Source: Omphalotus guepiniiformis (Eukaryota; Basidiomycota; Agaricomycetes; Agaricales; Omphalotaceae). From it: 64,000 nucleotides of DNA. Below are positions 1 to 12,300 of the stretch, one piece after another (the first letter of the stretch is position 1; the number at the start of each line of letters is the position of its first letter). Location of the stretch: positions 124,001 through 188,000 of the forward strand of contig JAQOOI010000017.1 of the NCBI GenBank assembly GCA_028554645.1. The letters run 5' to 3'. Both the position numbers and the translations under genes were made by a program. Below the pieces are notes generated by a model that worked only from the letters and a program-made list of their open reading frames with translations, did no database searches and was not told where the DNA came from.

Positions 1-1754
1 GTTGTCTCCTTATTGGCAGTGAACGTGTTCACTATCATCTATCTCGAATGAACACCAGTATTCAGTGTCAGGACAAGGTTGAATGGTAGCAGCTGTTAGC
101 TCTGTTAGCCTACGAGATCTCATTGCGTTATCCTCCGAGTCTTCGACGGACGTACCGCGTATCGTGGCGTATGCTCTGTTGGTTGGGCCCGGGTTCAAGG
201 TACGTTATTTTGAAATATGTTAGCTCTCCGCAGTGAAAGTTTGAACTCATACCTTGAATATGAAGTGTTTTAGTTCCAACTTTGCATTTTCGATCTCCGG
301 ACACGAGTCTTGAGGATTTTGGCCTCCTTGTTCACGTCGGACGTTGAACCTATTAGCATGAATCAAGCTCTATTCTGAATGCGAACAACGTTTGAATGCC
401 CCGCTGATATCCCTTCCGCAGAAGTTGAATACACCATGCTCAAATCACCGCGTTTCGTTTTTGATAAACGCCACGATATACTTACAGATAGTATGTTGCA
501 TAATTAAGTCTTGCCGCATGTCCCACACTGAACTGTACATCCCTTGTTTTAGGACATGTGACAGAAAAGCTCGAACGAAAGGAGCCGTCGCTGAAGCGTG
601 CAAAGTGACACGCTCGGTCCAACATACAAACTTTCGTGAGTGAATGAGCGTACGTGCTGTAGCGTGCTGGTATTAATCTTACAAGTCACCATCAATCGTC
701 GGGGTAGTCGGTGTGGAACGGGTGAGTGCATGGTTCTGTCAGAAATCTGCTGATCCTTTTAGACATGGAGCAAACATATCACTTGTCTTCTTTCAATTAT
801 GCCGGCTGGATTCTTGAAGATTCTTGACCCTGGGCGTTTCCTACATATTTCTCGGTTGCTCGGCCGCCCTACATAGTCGAGATCTGCCATATACAGGTCG
901 AACTCCGTACTGTATCCCCATGAACCCCGTGAGCGTGATATACAACAATAAGGTGAGTTAGTTCGACTTCAAAGCTCTCACCGGGATGTTCGTAGCTGCG
1001 TCAATGGATGAATATGGTGCATGTACTACTCTTCGGCTGCGCCAAAGAAGATATACAGTCATACGCATGGAACCAGGCGCATTATAGCTACGACGGTCTA
1101 TTATAAATGCCGAAAGACTACGCTCGTCATCCACTTTGGAAACCATCGACATACTTCCTATTTTATCTTGCTATTGACTTTTATCTCCGGTAGGTCTCAC
1201 CATTCTTCACTACCGAGATATCTCATTCGAGCAGATTCACTGAAAGGCTGTCAGTGCCCGTTTTACGCTGACAAAGTGTTCTGATAATGTGAGATTAACA
1301 AATGCACAGTATTTGTGTTTCAAGCTTCTAGCATATGAAGGGAATCGTACCAAGGCACATGAAGAAACTATCTCTGTGGGTCTTCATTCAACAGGGAGCT
1401 ACGTACAAGAATGAAGTTACCTTTTCACACCAGTACAGTATTTCGGAGACAAGCGAGGGTAGTGAAAGGTGCGCTTCTGATGTTTCGCGCGCTTTTGACA
1501 GCGCCACTGCAAAGGTAAGAGTATATATTCGGAGTATACTTCCAAACGGCGTCGAGAAACTGCCGTTCAGGAAACTTTGGAAGCACATTTTTCATTTTTC
1601 GGAATGGCGGGTTCTGAAATCATTCAACGGGGTGCGTGGACTAGCATCTTAGAAGGCTGACCCAACTAGCAAGTTCTCGTATTTCTTTACGTGCCTGTCG
1701 CCTGAGAAATAGGTATAAATTCACAGCGTCTTTTTTCGACTCGAAAGGCGCGCC
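1..1754. other. No gene resolved
   Basis: I find no convincing gene here. The longest open frames are about 60-105 codons and match no family I know. A donor-like GTACGT follows an open frame near 201, so the very start could hold the end of an exon from a gene that begins outside the window, but no downstream partner exon was found. Confidence 0.4.
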
Positions 1755-2532
1755 ATGTACCCTTCACGTCTTTTCAAGATCCCCCTCCTATTGCTGGATG
1801 CCCTCTGTATGCGTGTTTCGGCTACTCCACCTAATCCAACTGGGGCTTCCGGTAGAATATCCATCCCCGATTGGAGAGAAAAGTTTCTGCGAAGCTTATC
1901 ATGGCCTTGTGTTGTCCTTCGGGTATGTGACAACCCGCTTTTTTTGTTAAACTGAACAGCTCAAAGTTCTGGTGAACAAGGCCATTTCCTGGTCTTCTGA
2001 GTTTTTAGAAATAATCGTGATTATCGCGTCATGCAATCCCAATGGACCTATATCAAGGGTCCTCTTAATTGCGTTGACGCCCGCCGACTCTTGCGTCGCC
2101 AGGATTCGTATCAGTCCGATCTTCCTGGTTGGATCAGTCCTCAACTTAGCTGGGACGTACCTACGAGTTCACTGCTATCGCACACTGGGCCGTCTGTTCA
2201 CCTTCGAGCTTCGCATACAAGACGGGCATGAGTTGATTACTGATGGCCCATATGCGTACGTGCGCCATCCGAGCTACAGTGCGCTCATATTGACTATCGT
2301 GGGGGCGTTCTTCGCTCATGTATCGGGATCTTGGGTGGTACACTGTGGTCTTCTGAGAACTCCTCTTGGATGGATCCTTGCCTCGTTCTGGGTGATTGTC
2401 GCCCTTGCAGTAATTGCAAGCTTACTGCTCCGCATCTCACGAGAGGACGAGATGCTGAAGAGACAATTTGAAGGTCAATGGATGAGATGGGCTACGGAGG
2501 TCCCGAACAGCCTTATCCCGTTTGTGTATTGA
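1755..2532 (+). CDS. ICMT-like isoprenylcysteine carboxyl methyltransferase
   Basis: Two exons (1755-1922 and 1960-2532) join in phase 0 across a very short 37-nt intron with GTATGT donor and CAG acceptor, giving 246 residues. The protein is hydrophobic with several membrane helices. Near residues 150-165 it has the DGPYAYVRHPSY segment, the arginine-histidine-proline core that binds S-adenosylmethionine in ICMT and related membrane methyltransferases. A charged ISREDEM segment follows the last helix, as is usual in that family. Known family members methylate the C-terminal prenylcysteine of CAAX proteins in the ER membrane. Basidiomycetes carry many divergent copies, so the true substrate is uncertain. 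The start is the first ATG of exon 1. The neighbourhood offers no functional clue. Confidence 0.82.
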
Positions 2533-4406
2533 TGGGTCGCAGGGCCAGTTCTCAGAGGTTGGCGTATCGTCTGTATTCTAGAGGTAAAGGCTTTCTACTA
2601 CGGCGAGACTTACATTAACGAATTGCCCAGATTATGGGTATTGGAATATGCAGTCTACTTCTTGAGCTGTCAGAGTGAAGCGAGCTTTCAACTTCATCTG
2701 ATTGTCTGTGAATGTAATGAGCACGAAGAGACACGTTCTGAAGTTGTTCAGATTTCGCATTTTCCTTCCTTCCGTAAGGTATCTCGAATTCGCTTTAATT
2801 ATAGCTATGAGAACTAAGAGAAGAGATACTCTACGGCCTATAGACATGTAAGCAGTCACCACCCCATTATGCTCGATCACATAATGATATATGTACATTT
2901 TCCGAATTCACTGTAGTTATCGAATCTTCAGTGGGACCCGCAGATTTACGCAAGATTGATGTACTTGAACGGGTTTATCACCTCAAAGTTCCCAGATACG
3001 GTTAATATTCATTTCACCACCCGCACGAACATATATAAAGTGATACTCCGAAAGTACTTCTTGGTATCCGACCGGTGTATGTGAACAATAGACTCTTCGA
3101 GTCACTCGTGGGTGGTCAGAACAGATAGGGGCTGCACAATCGATAGAGAAAAATGAGTGATAGGGTGAGATTACGGTGTCATAATTTGTACCGACAGTCC
3201 TTTCGAACGGGTAAGTTCCAAATATGAATCGGACATATGAATCTTATCGGATTCAAGAGACTATCAAATGAGCGCTTCAAAGTCAAACATCAGTGATTAT
3301 ATGTTGTGGGTCACCAGTCTTTGACGTCAAATGCCCCCTACTACCCTACATTGTGGGACACATGTGAACTAACCATCAAGAAGTATTTCCTGCCGGGGTA
3401 TCCTTAAGAGCGACATGCAGGGGTAATAGATCGAAACTATACCAATACTCCCACTGAGGTGCTAGTACCACGGCGGTAGTTGCGATTCTTACGAAGGCGT
3501 AAGTACAAGGAAGAGATTTCTCACATAAGGAAGCCCATAGAACTTGCTGTAAGTATTAAATCCTGAATTGTAGATACTAGAGATGGAATGGCTTCCGGAT
3601 TTGTCACATCCCATTGCGTACGAATAAAAGTGAGCATAATTCAAACTGCCCCGTTGAACGCCGACCTGTCAGATGTACAGATGTACCTTGGTCACCTCTC
3701 GCAGTGATTTCTGGATACTTTCCGGAAGCCGGTGTTTCAGCACGTGGACCCAAACCGGTTAATACTCCTACAAGCGGCCGTACGGCAAGCAGAGAAGCCT
3801 AAGGACTTTCGAACATGTTGCCATGCTATCAACAGTACATAGCTCCGCACGCTTGTTATAATACTTGATGGCCAAAATCGTTCTCGTTTGAATTCGAGTC
3901 GCAAGAAAAAGTTACACTACAGATCGAGTGTCTGTGTAAGTAGATATACATACAGTGACCAGGTTCGTGAGTCTACCAAATACGCAGTACGCAACACATG
4001 AGGGACGTAGCATGTCTGTATGTGAGTATTAATAAAAAAGATGGTTGAATCGATGGAGCAAAAAAAGCGAGTAAATGGATACAATAATTGATACATAGCA
4101 TGTGTCCAAGATAGAGCAGGTAAGGTAAGATCACCATGATAGCAAAGCGATGCAAGAAAGCAAGATCAACAAGAAAGAATAAATAGACTTAATATACACA
4201 AGAATGAAGTCCATTGAAACCAGATGATAGGAGACTGGCAAATAATAAAAATGTCCAAGAAAATGCACACATCGTACGCCGCCGTCATAAAGTACCATGA
4301 CTGAAGGAAAGAATGAAAAGAAAAGAAAAATAATGCAACAATCCCCAGAAAATCAACGGCAACACGGGCCGAACCTCCGAAGTGACCCTCGAGGAGAATC
4401 GATTCT
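2533..4406. other. No gene resolved
   Basis: About 1.9 kb between the ICMT-like gene and the 3' end of the large finger gene. Open frames are short and I recognise no domain, tRNA or repeat. The last few hundred bases (about 4000-4400) are AT-rich and probably include the 3' UTR of the minus-strand gene that stops at 4407. Confidence 0.4.
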
Positions 4407-7400
4407 TCATTCGCTCCGTATCCTCTTCACCAAATCTCCCTCAAACAGAATCTTCCCCTTCTCCTGTAATACAACAACAGCTTTCACCACCTCAGCAGTA
4501 TCAAAGTCCTCATGCTTATCCACTGGCATTGCGGCATTAAGGTACGTGAGCAAGGTGGAGATAGACAAGTCGTCTGTGTATTCGTATGTCGTTTGAAACA
4601 GGTACGAGATCGAATGCGAAACGAATTGTCGCCTAGCATACGAAACGATCAGATTCAGTATAACGCTGCGTATATCAAAAGACAGATGAAAAGAAGACGC
4701 ACCTCCCAGCTAATGAATCCAAATCGGCTAAAGCTCTCCCCGGGGCAGGAACAGGCTTTCTTGGCGTTCCACCAGCAACATTCGCCGCAAACGAAGCATT
4801 ACTTCCAGAAGGCATTGACCCATGCGGATATGGACGTCCATGTGCTGAATGAGACGACCTTATATTCCTCGTACTATAAGGATTTAGAGGGTGACCGTAA
4901 GGCGGCTGTTGATGAGAATATCCGCTTGGACCAGCATGATTTGGGTATCCTCCTCCTCCTCCTCGTGGTTGGACAGGTACAAGCTGGTGTTGACGTTGAT
5001 TAGGAGCCGTACGTCCCGCATAACGCTGAGCTGATACATGAGTATTAGAGCGGTGTCGATGACTTCGTTGGGGCATTCGTGGTTGGCTGGGGTTTGAGGA
5101 CTGTGCGGAAAAGAAAGAACATCTGTCTGAGCTAGATGAAACGTTGGCATGAACAAGGATAATACCTCATGATCTCCCTCTCCTTCAACAGTCATCTCTA
5201 CATCCTCCTCCTCCGCCTCTTCACGACGCGCCCGCTCGCTCTCCCTTCCCACATCTTCATCCCTATCGTCCTCCGCATCATCCGCATCAGCCTCGTTTCC
5301 CGAATTAGCCGCACGACTACTAGGCGGCTCATGCCTCCCCGAAATCCTATCCGGCTGCCGACCCCCCGCCGAACTTCCATAACCACCGCCTCTACCCTGA
5401 CCCTGACTCGGCGCATGAGACTCAACCCTATGAGTATGAGATCTAGACGAAACACCCGTGGTTCCACTAAAATGGGCATTCTGATAATGTGGATGAGGAT
5501 GTGGATGTGAACGATTTCTAACAGGAGGACCATCCTCCGAGTTATCATCCTGCACGAGAAACGAATCATCGCCTGATCCAACCGAGTCTACACGGCGGGA
5601 ACCATGACTGTATCTAGGGTATCCTTCTTCCGCCGTTAGATCGTCTTCGTCGTCAATGTCGATGTCGAGACCCATGCCAGGCATACCCATAGTATCAAAT
5701 TCACCGTCTGACATGAGTTCATCTTCGTCTCCCTGTGAATAGTGCCTTGGGTAGCGAGACGATCGACTCGAGGAAGACGGATGCATATAGGGACCGTGAC
5801 TCGAGTAGGGGTGAGTATGTGAACGATGAGCATCGTGAGGTGGATGATGAGAAGGATGATCGTGATGCATAGAAGGTGGCATAGAAGAGGACGAGGGAAG
5901 ACCATGTCCATAAGCATGATTTGCTCGTCGTGCTTTAATTTCAGCAATCTCAACTGCTTTCTGTGCCCTTCGTTGACTGTGACGAGGTATTAGCAGACCA
6001 CCCAAAGAATGAGGTAGATAGAGGAAACATACTATCTAGCCAAACATTTCCCTCGATGTTGTAGCCACGGATACGCACAATAACTCGAATCCTGCCTCAA
6101 TTGTACCCACTTCTCACATAACCTACAAAACACTCTATTCGCTTCAACATGCTTGATGAGTTTATCCGCCCTCAAAGTAGCAGCGCGTTGCTCGGCATTA
6201 CGTCTCCTAGATTCATGTGCAGGTCCCGGAGGGAAAATACCAGCAGCGGGAGAATAAATCACTTCTCCCTCCCCGTCTTGCTGCTGCTGCTGCTGCTGCT
6301 GTTGAGCCTCAGCAGAAGGTGGCAAAGACGTCTGAGAATGTTGTTGAGAAGCAGTTGAATGCGCTGGGCTTCCTCGTTGATTAGCTTCGGTAGATTGTGG
6401 TGGCACAACTTCTGGATCACCATCGGCATCAATATCAGGATCGGCGTCTGCGTCAACGTCGACATCTGCATCCGCATCTGCATCAGATTCCCCATCACTG
6501 ATGTTCTTCTTGTTTTCTTCGCCAGCAGGCGCAGGCGAAGCCGGTAGGTCGTCGTCCATCTCCTGTTGTTTGATCTGTATACCTCCTGACACGGTCCTCG
6601 AAGAACTGGGCTTCTCTGCGGCAGTCGTCGAAGACGGGGGACCAGGTCGAACGATGTCAGGTTGGTGGGGGTGGGGGTGTTGTTCGTGAGGTGGACGTTG
6701 GTGGAACGAGCTAGGGTGACTTTGAGGGTGAGGACCGGGATGAGATTGGGAAGAAGAGTTCATTGGATGAGGATAGGGATGAGGATGGGGATGGGGATGG
6801 GGATGAGAATGTCGGTTGCGTTGATCTTGAGTCATCAACGGAGGTAGGACAGGCGACCCAGAAGCAGCTTGAGGTGGCCTTCATACACAAACACAACTCA
6901 GTCAATCATAACTCAAAAAGATAGATAGCGAGAACCCACATATGCGTCGGTCTATGCGCCTCCACATTGCCCAAACCTCCACCAACACCCCCGCCAACAC
7001 CAGCAGCAATCGCTCCTGCATGTCTCTTCGCACAGTCGCTCCTATGTGCAATCCACGTCTGTACCGCCCGTAAATGGTCTTCTGGTGTTATCTGAATCCA
7101 ATGGTCGCAAACCGCACACAGCACACGTTCAGCGTCGAATTTGCGAATATCCGGGTCTTTAGCAAAGAGAGAATTGCGTTCCTCAAGAGCATACGTATTC
7201 TTGCTAGATCTGTCCATACCGTAGACACGAGTGAGTGAATATGGGAACGAATTCGGAATATGACTCACATCTTCTTGCTCAAACAACTCTTTCTATGCGC
7301 ATCCCAAGGGATACTACAGTACGTCGAGTTCGGCCTCAGCCTAATCCACTTATCGCAACTCGCACAAAGAACCTTATACGGCTCAAACTGGGCAACATAG

Positions 7401-9321
7401 GGATCCGCACGTAGGTACGCTATACGCTCCTCCTCAGTACGCTTGGCTCGCCGACGTTTCGTGGGTGGATGAACGGGAGTCTGAGTGAGGGTCTCATGCA
7501 CGAGTGTAGTCAAAGAAGTGTGCACATGTGGGTGAGAGAGAGAAGTTGCTGTCGTTGGTGACGAAATGGGATGCGATTGAAGAAGATGACTCGAAGGGGG
7601 CCCTGGTTGAAGATGTGCAAGAGAGCTACGAGTTTGTATGTGAGGAGATCGAACACTGTTGTTCTTGGTGTTGTACATTGCGATCTCACGTTGACGGTCG
7701 CGGTCTGAAGATGGATGAGATGGGCGGAATGAGTGTGGAGATGGTGGGTGGCGGGAACGCGTGGTTGGCGACAACGATGAAGGATGGCCACTTCCGGTAG
7801 GATGATGACGTGAGTGACCAGGAGATGAACGAAAATGACCTCGAAAATCTTCTGGTGGCCCTGGGGATCTATTACCAGCTTGCCCAGTACTGTTGAAAGT
7901 GAAAAAAGTTAGATTGTTTTCTTGTTTGTGCATGGGAGATATGAAGAGAGAAATGGAAAGAAAACAAGGATAAGGAATGTCAGGATTAAGAATGTTGTTT
8001 GGCAAAGAGATGAAAACGGATTCCATCAAATGAAAAAGCATGGCGAACACATGCGAAAATGTAGTTTATGAGTCTGTGAAAATGAATTCGGAACTGTGAA
8101 AGCAAAGAAAAACTCGAAAGGACTTATCCCTCGTGTCCAGAATTTGCAACTGGAAACATGCACCCGTGAAAAAGGATAAATGAAGTGGAAAGAACATAAG
8201 TAGAAGAGTGAACATCAAATGATAACATATCGAGGGTCGAAAACGTGACCAATTATGCATCAAAGCGAGACTCGAAGAAATGAAGGAGACTCCTTTCGCT
8301 GAGCGCCGAGTGTACCGGAAGTACATCCTCGACCATGTGAACGAGTTATTAAAACATAAACATAACGGCTTTGCATCCCCTGGGAAGAGACCCAGACCCC
8401 AATAGAAGGAAACGGGAACAAAAAATGATCGAAGGAAGGAAGGGACCAAGCAAAGCGAGAACATATTAACGCCACAGAGAATCTCGACTTACCATGTCTT
8501 CCGATGTGAGGTCCACTGTTCTAATGAAAAGCCTCCAGTCTTTTCGTCACGGAACGAGACTTGTGTATTACAACTTTCGCACACGACGTGGCCGTTCTCG
8601 TACTCGCCCTGTCCAGGACCGTCTCCTTTGCTCGGTCCAGGTCTATGTGGTGCCGCAGTTGTTGAACTAGACGACGACGCAGAACGGGCACGCGATCCGA
8701 CAGCACGCCCCGGCCCTGGCACTGACCCTTGCTTTGGGCTGCGCGTGGAAGTGGGGTGAGTCAGAGAGTGTGCTGGGGAAGGAGAATTTGATGGTGAGCG
8801 TCCAGAATGATGACTGAGCTGAGGTGAATGAGGATGGGAGGCTGGACCTTGTATATGCGCGTGTACATGTGGGTGAGGAGAGAGACGACGATGTTCGGTT
8901 CCCTGCTTGTCGGCCTCAGCAGCTTCGGCTTCGGCTTCTGCCTCGGCGTCAGCGTCGGCATCTGCATCCTCATCGTCGAGCGCCTGGTCTTGGTCCACTA
9001 CGACGACGACCGCTGAGGCGCGGGAACCTGTTGGAATGCCAGGTTCGTCCTCGGTAGGCGGAGACTTGCGCTTGCGAGAATTTCTAATTCGCAGGAAAGT
9101 TAGTCGAGAATAGGCCGAGGTAAGGTAGAAACTGACGTTGTTGAGGTCAAAGCGACAGTTTGTGGCGTTGAAGTCAGTGTCGTTGAAGAGTCTTCGTTCT
9201 TCACGGTTATACCGGCCGTATTTGGAGGTGCGAGAGACCTGTGAGAAAACCAAAGTTTAGTTTATATGTATGTTAGGAAAACAAAGGACAGAACTGACAG
9301 ATTTTTTGCCTCCGTTTCCAT
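4407..9321 (-). CDS. Large protein with four C2HC fingers and a C-terminal globular domain
   Basis: I do not recognise this gene by name. About nine exons join in frame: 9295-9321, 8493-9238, 7269-7889, 6940-7209, 6033-6878, 5166-5976, 4703-5100 and 4407-4632. The second of these may hold an extra 66-nt in-frame intron near 9071-9136. The product is about 1,314 residues. Four finger modules follow C-x2-C-x(16-18)-W-x2-H-x3-C: first cysteines near residues 229, 433, 496 and 806, last cysteines near 258, 460, 524 and 833. Fingers 2-4 follow a helix-like lead with a pattern close to ER..L..DP......V.C. Between fingers lie low-complexity stretches rich in His-Pro, Asp-Ala, Ser and Gln; the Gln run is a CTG repeat near 6282-6303. 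The last 75 residues look folded and end in KILFEGDLVKRI. The ATG at 9321 starts a short exon whose donor is uncertain. By structure a nuclear nucleic-acid-binding or regulatory role is plausible, but this is inference. Two one-finger relatives lie at 28.4 and 34.7 kb. Confidence 0.72.
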
Positions 9322-12300
9322 GATGACAAAGAGGTATTGAACGGTGAGAGTGATGAGAGTTCAAGAAGGGAAATTTCGTGATGCTTGTCGTCGTCGTCGT
9401 TGACAACGACGGGGAGAAAGGTGAAGGAGGGTAAGAGAATAAGAATAAGGAGAAATGGGAGAGAGGAAAAAATAGGAAGACAAGTAGGAACAAGTATGAT
9501 ATATAGTAGTCTATATGTAACAGAAGGTGCCAACGTTGAAGCTAGGAACGTGAGGGTGCGATCAGTAGTAGTATAATATAATGAAAAAATTATGTGACCC
9601 GAGAGGTGCGTGTCAGAGATCACCACTATGAATCGCTGGCTGTGTCATGTCGAGACGCCTGATGTTCTTTCTTTTTTTATGAAGATTCTGTCACACCAAT
9701 ATTTTCCTCCAATTCCGGGATCCGAACAAGGCCCAAAAAAGAAAGAAAAAACGTCAAACGCGCGGAGTTTCTCGGAACACAGGAATTGTAGTCAAAACTC
9801 GAAACAGAAAAAGGAAGGACATAGTTTCTGACGAGGGGCGGAAAAGGAGGTTCGACTAGGATGGAAAGAGAGGAGCAGAATAGAAGTGTTCGTGTGTCGA
9901 TGTTTGGTTTGGAATATTCATTTTATGGGTTCCGCCAGTCCGAATTAGTTGGGAATATCCTAGTACGTGTATCCGACCGAGGCCATAAGGAATCCTAGCA
10001 GGATTTCGATGCGCCTTCTAATCCCGATGCTAGGGCAGCCTAGCTAAGTAGTTAGCTATCTCGTACATAAAACCCGCGCACGTCTTGGCTTCATTTGGAC
10101 ATCGCAGAAGAATGCTTCCAAATCAATACAAAAAATTGCTTAACCCGGCCAGTCGAGATCTTTTCCCTTCCGGACATCAGTTGAGCAGCGTCGTCGTCGT
10201 TGGCGTTCCCGTTACCACCCGAGCAAAACCTACAGACCCAGAGCGAGAGTGTAAAGAGGGAGATTCTGAATCCACTGTGTTCTCGTCCCTAATTGAAGAC
10301 AAGAAGTGCTGGCTCCACGATGAGTACGGAATGTACGGAACAAAGCAGACGAAGGGGAAGAAAATTGCCTCGAATGAGTTTGATGTGATGAAGTAAAAGA
10401 AAAGCGGGTAGACGCGTGGAAACGCAACGGAGATGTCACAATCAGATATACCCGATATGGATATTATTATCATTAGTCAGCATAGTCCATACACGTGGCC
10501 GGTGACTTGTCGTTCCACCTCCTTTCAAGCTCACTTGCTTGCATCTTCGACGTCGTAGCAGGCTACTAGGGGCAATAGCACTCCAGGCGCTCAAACTCTC
10601 ATTACCTTGAGTATTACCTACGAATCTGTTACATTCTACCTTTCAGAAATACGCCACATGCTCCCCTGATCACTTCGACAATGTTCAATCCACCCATCCT
10701 TCCTAGGTTCTGTCAAACGGACCGGCAAAACAAACATGAGGAAAGTAACAGAAAGACCAACACACTTCTTCTCACACGCTCCCCCTTGGTTGAACGTATG
10801 TTGCTGTGCAACTTGTGTTCAAATCTATTGAAAAACTTATGTTTGTTCTATTGCGCAAAGCAGTGACCCAACCCCTTGAAATGAACAACCTGCGGTCAAC
10901 ATTGCTTGCAGCTAGCTGTGCAGCCTCAAGCTCAAAGCGCTAAAACTCAAATACCCTAAGCGTTACTTTACTACCCACTCTTCCCTCCAAAAACAGTCAT
11001 GAACATGTCCATCATCATTTTGGTCCCGTTCAACAAAACTGTATGTTTCCGCCGATAAAAAACATATACATTTTTCATTGTTTGTTCGCCGGGAGAACAA
11101 TACATACAACATAAGGCGCGGCTAGCTCGAGCCGGTCGGGACGAGTTATAACTTTAAGTAAGTCCTTTTAACCTCACGTCTCCCTCCCTACCCCTCGACA
11201 GGCTAACAACTCTCACGATCTCCAGGATCTCTATGTATTCCGTATGTCTTCCGGGTTCCGTGTATGACATTTCGAGTGCCATCCCCTTCCAATACCTCCT
11301 CATTCCAGTTCAGTGTTGATCCTCAATAGTTTTCGCTCTATACCTATCTGACCCCGTGAGTATGTTTGATTCTCTCAACATGGAAATCATCGAGAGAGAC
11401 TGATTGATATGTTTTGATAAAGGTGTGCATGCCGCAGCATGCGCATATATGAAGAATATAATTATAACTTGTCATCATCGACACAACACAAGAAAGGAAG
11501 GGGGCGGTACGTACGGTACGTACGCAAACATTCGCTTGTACATAACATAACTGACTTATATACTCCTATTCAGGGCGTTTACGAGTTACGAGTTACGACC
11601 TCAAGCTCGAGCTCCATCTAGCCAACCTCTCACTTTTTCCGTCAGACACGCAACATGTACTTTAACCTTCGAACAACAACATACAGGATGAATTAAAGTG
11701 AAAACACCTTCCCTCAACAACGCGACACGACAACGAGGACTACCTCGGAGTCGATCCGAGCCCAGCCCTCGGGGAGTCATTCAATGACCTACCTACCTAC
11801 CGATCATTCAAATTCAAGCTTGAATTGAGTCTCAGGTAGGCCAAGTCAGGAAAACTCATTGGCATATACTCACTCACCTCACTCAAACAAACTTCAAAAA
11901 TAGAAACGTTGAGAAGTTTAATGTTTGTTACGCCGACCGCAGTGATATGTTGCGGTATTATATCATCATATCATTCATGATTCAAGGGTACGGGTATGGA
12001 TATGTATGTATGATTGATTGGGTATGCGAGGTTAATGTTTGAATACACAGACTCGGATTCTATGACTCCCGAGGTCGAATCTGGACTCGGTGGATCGTGC
12101 ATAGGTATGTTGTACGGTGACTTACACTTCTCACTTTACACACACACCCTTGACAGGCAGTGGCAAATACATCATATACAACTATAAAGTAAACCATCTC
12201 TTTCAACTACGAGCTTTATTTCTACTCTACTACATAATGCCCCTCGGAGACACCCCGCATCCCAAGCTCGGCGCTCGGAGCTCAAGTTTCGGATTTACAA

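Noticed and set aside
5169..5581. Long open frames on both strands opposite the finger gene (Arg/Met/Ile-rich)
   Set aside because: They are shadows of the His/Ser/Asp-rich low-complexity coding sequence of exon 7.
8066..8464. 132-codon minus-strand open frame inside the large finger gene
   Set aside because: It lies wholly within the 600-nt intron between two well-supported exons, and its composition (Phe/Ser/Leu-rich) looks like non-coding pyrimidine-rich DNA.
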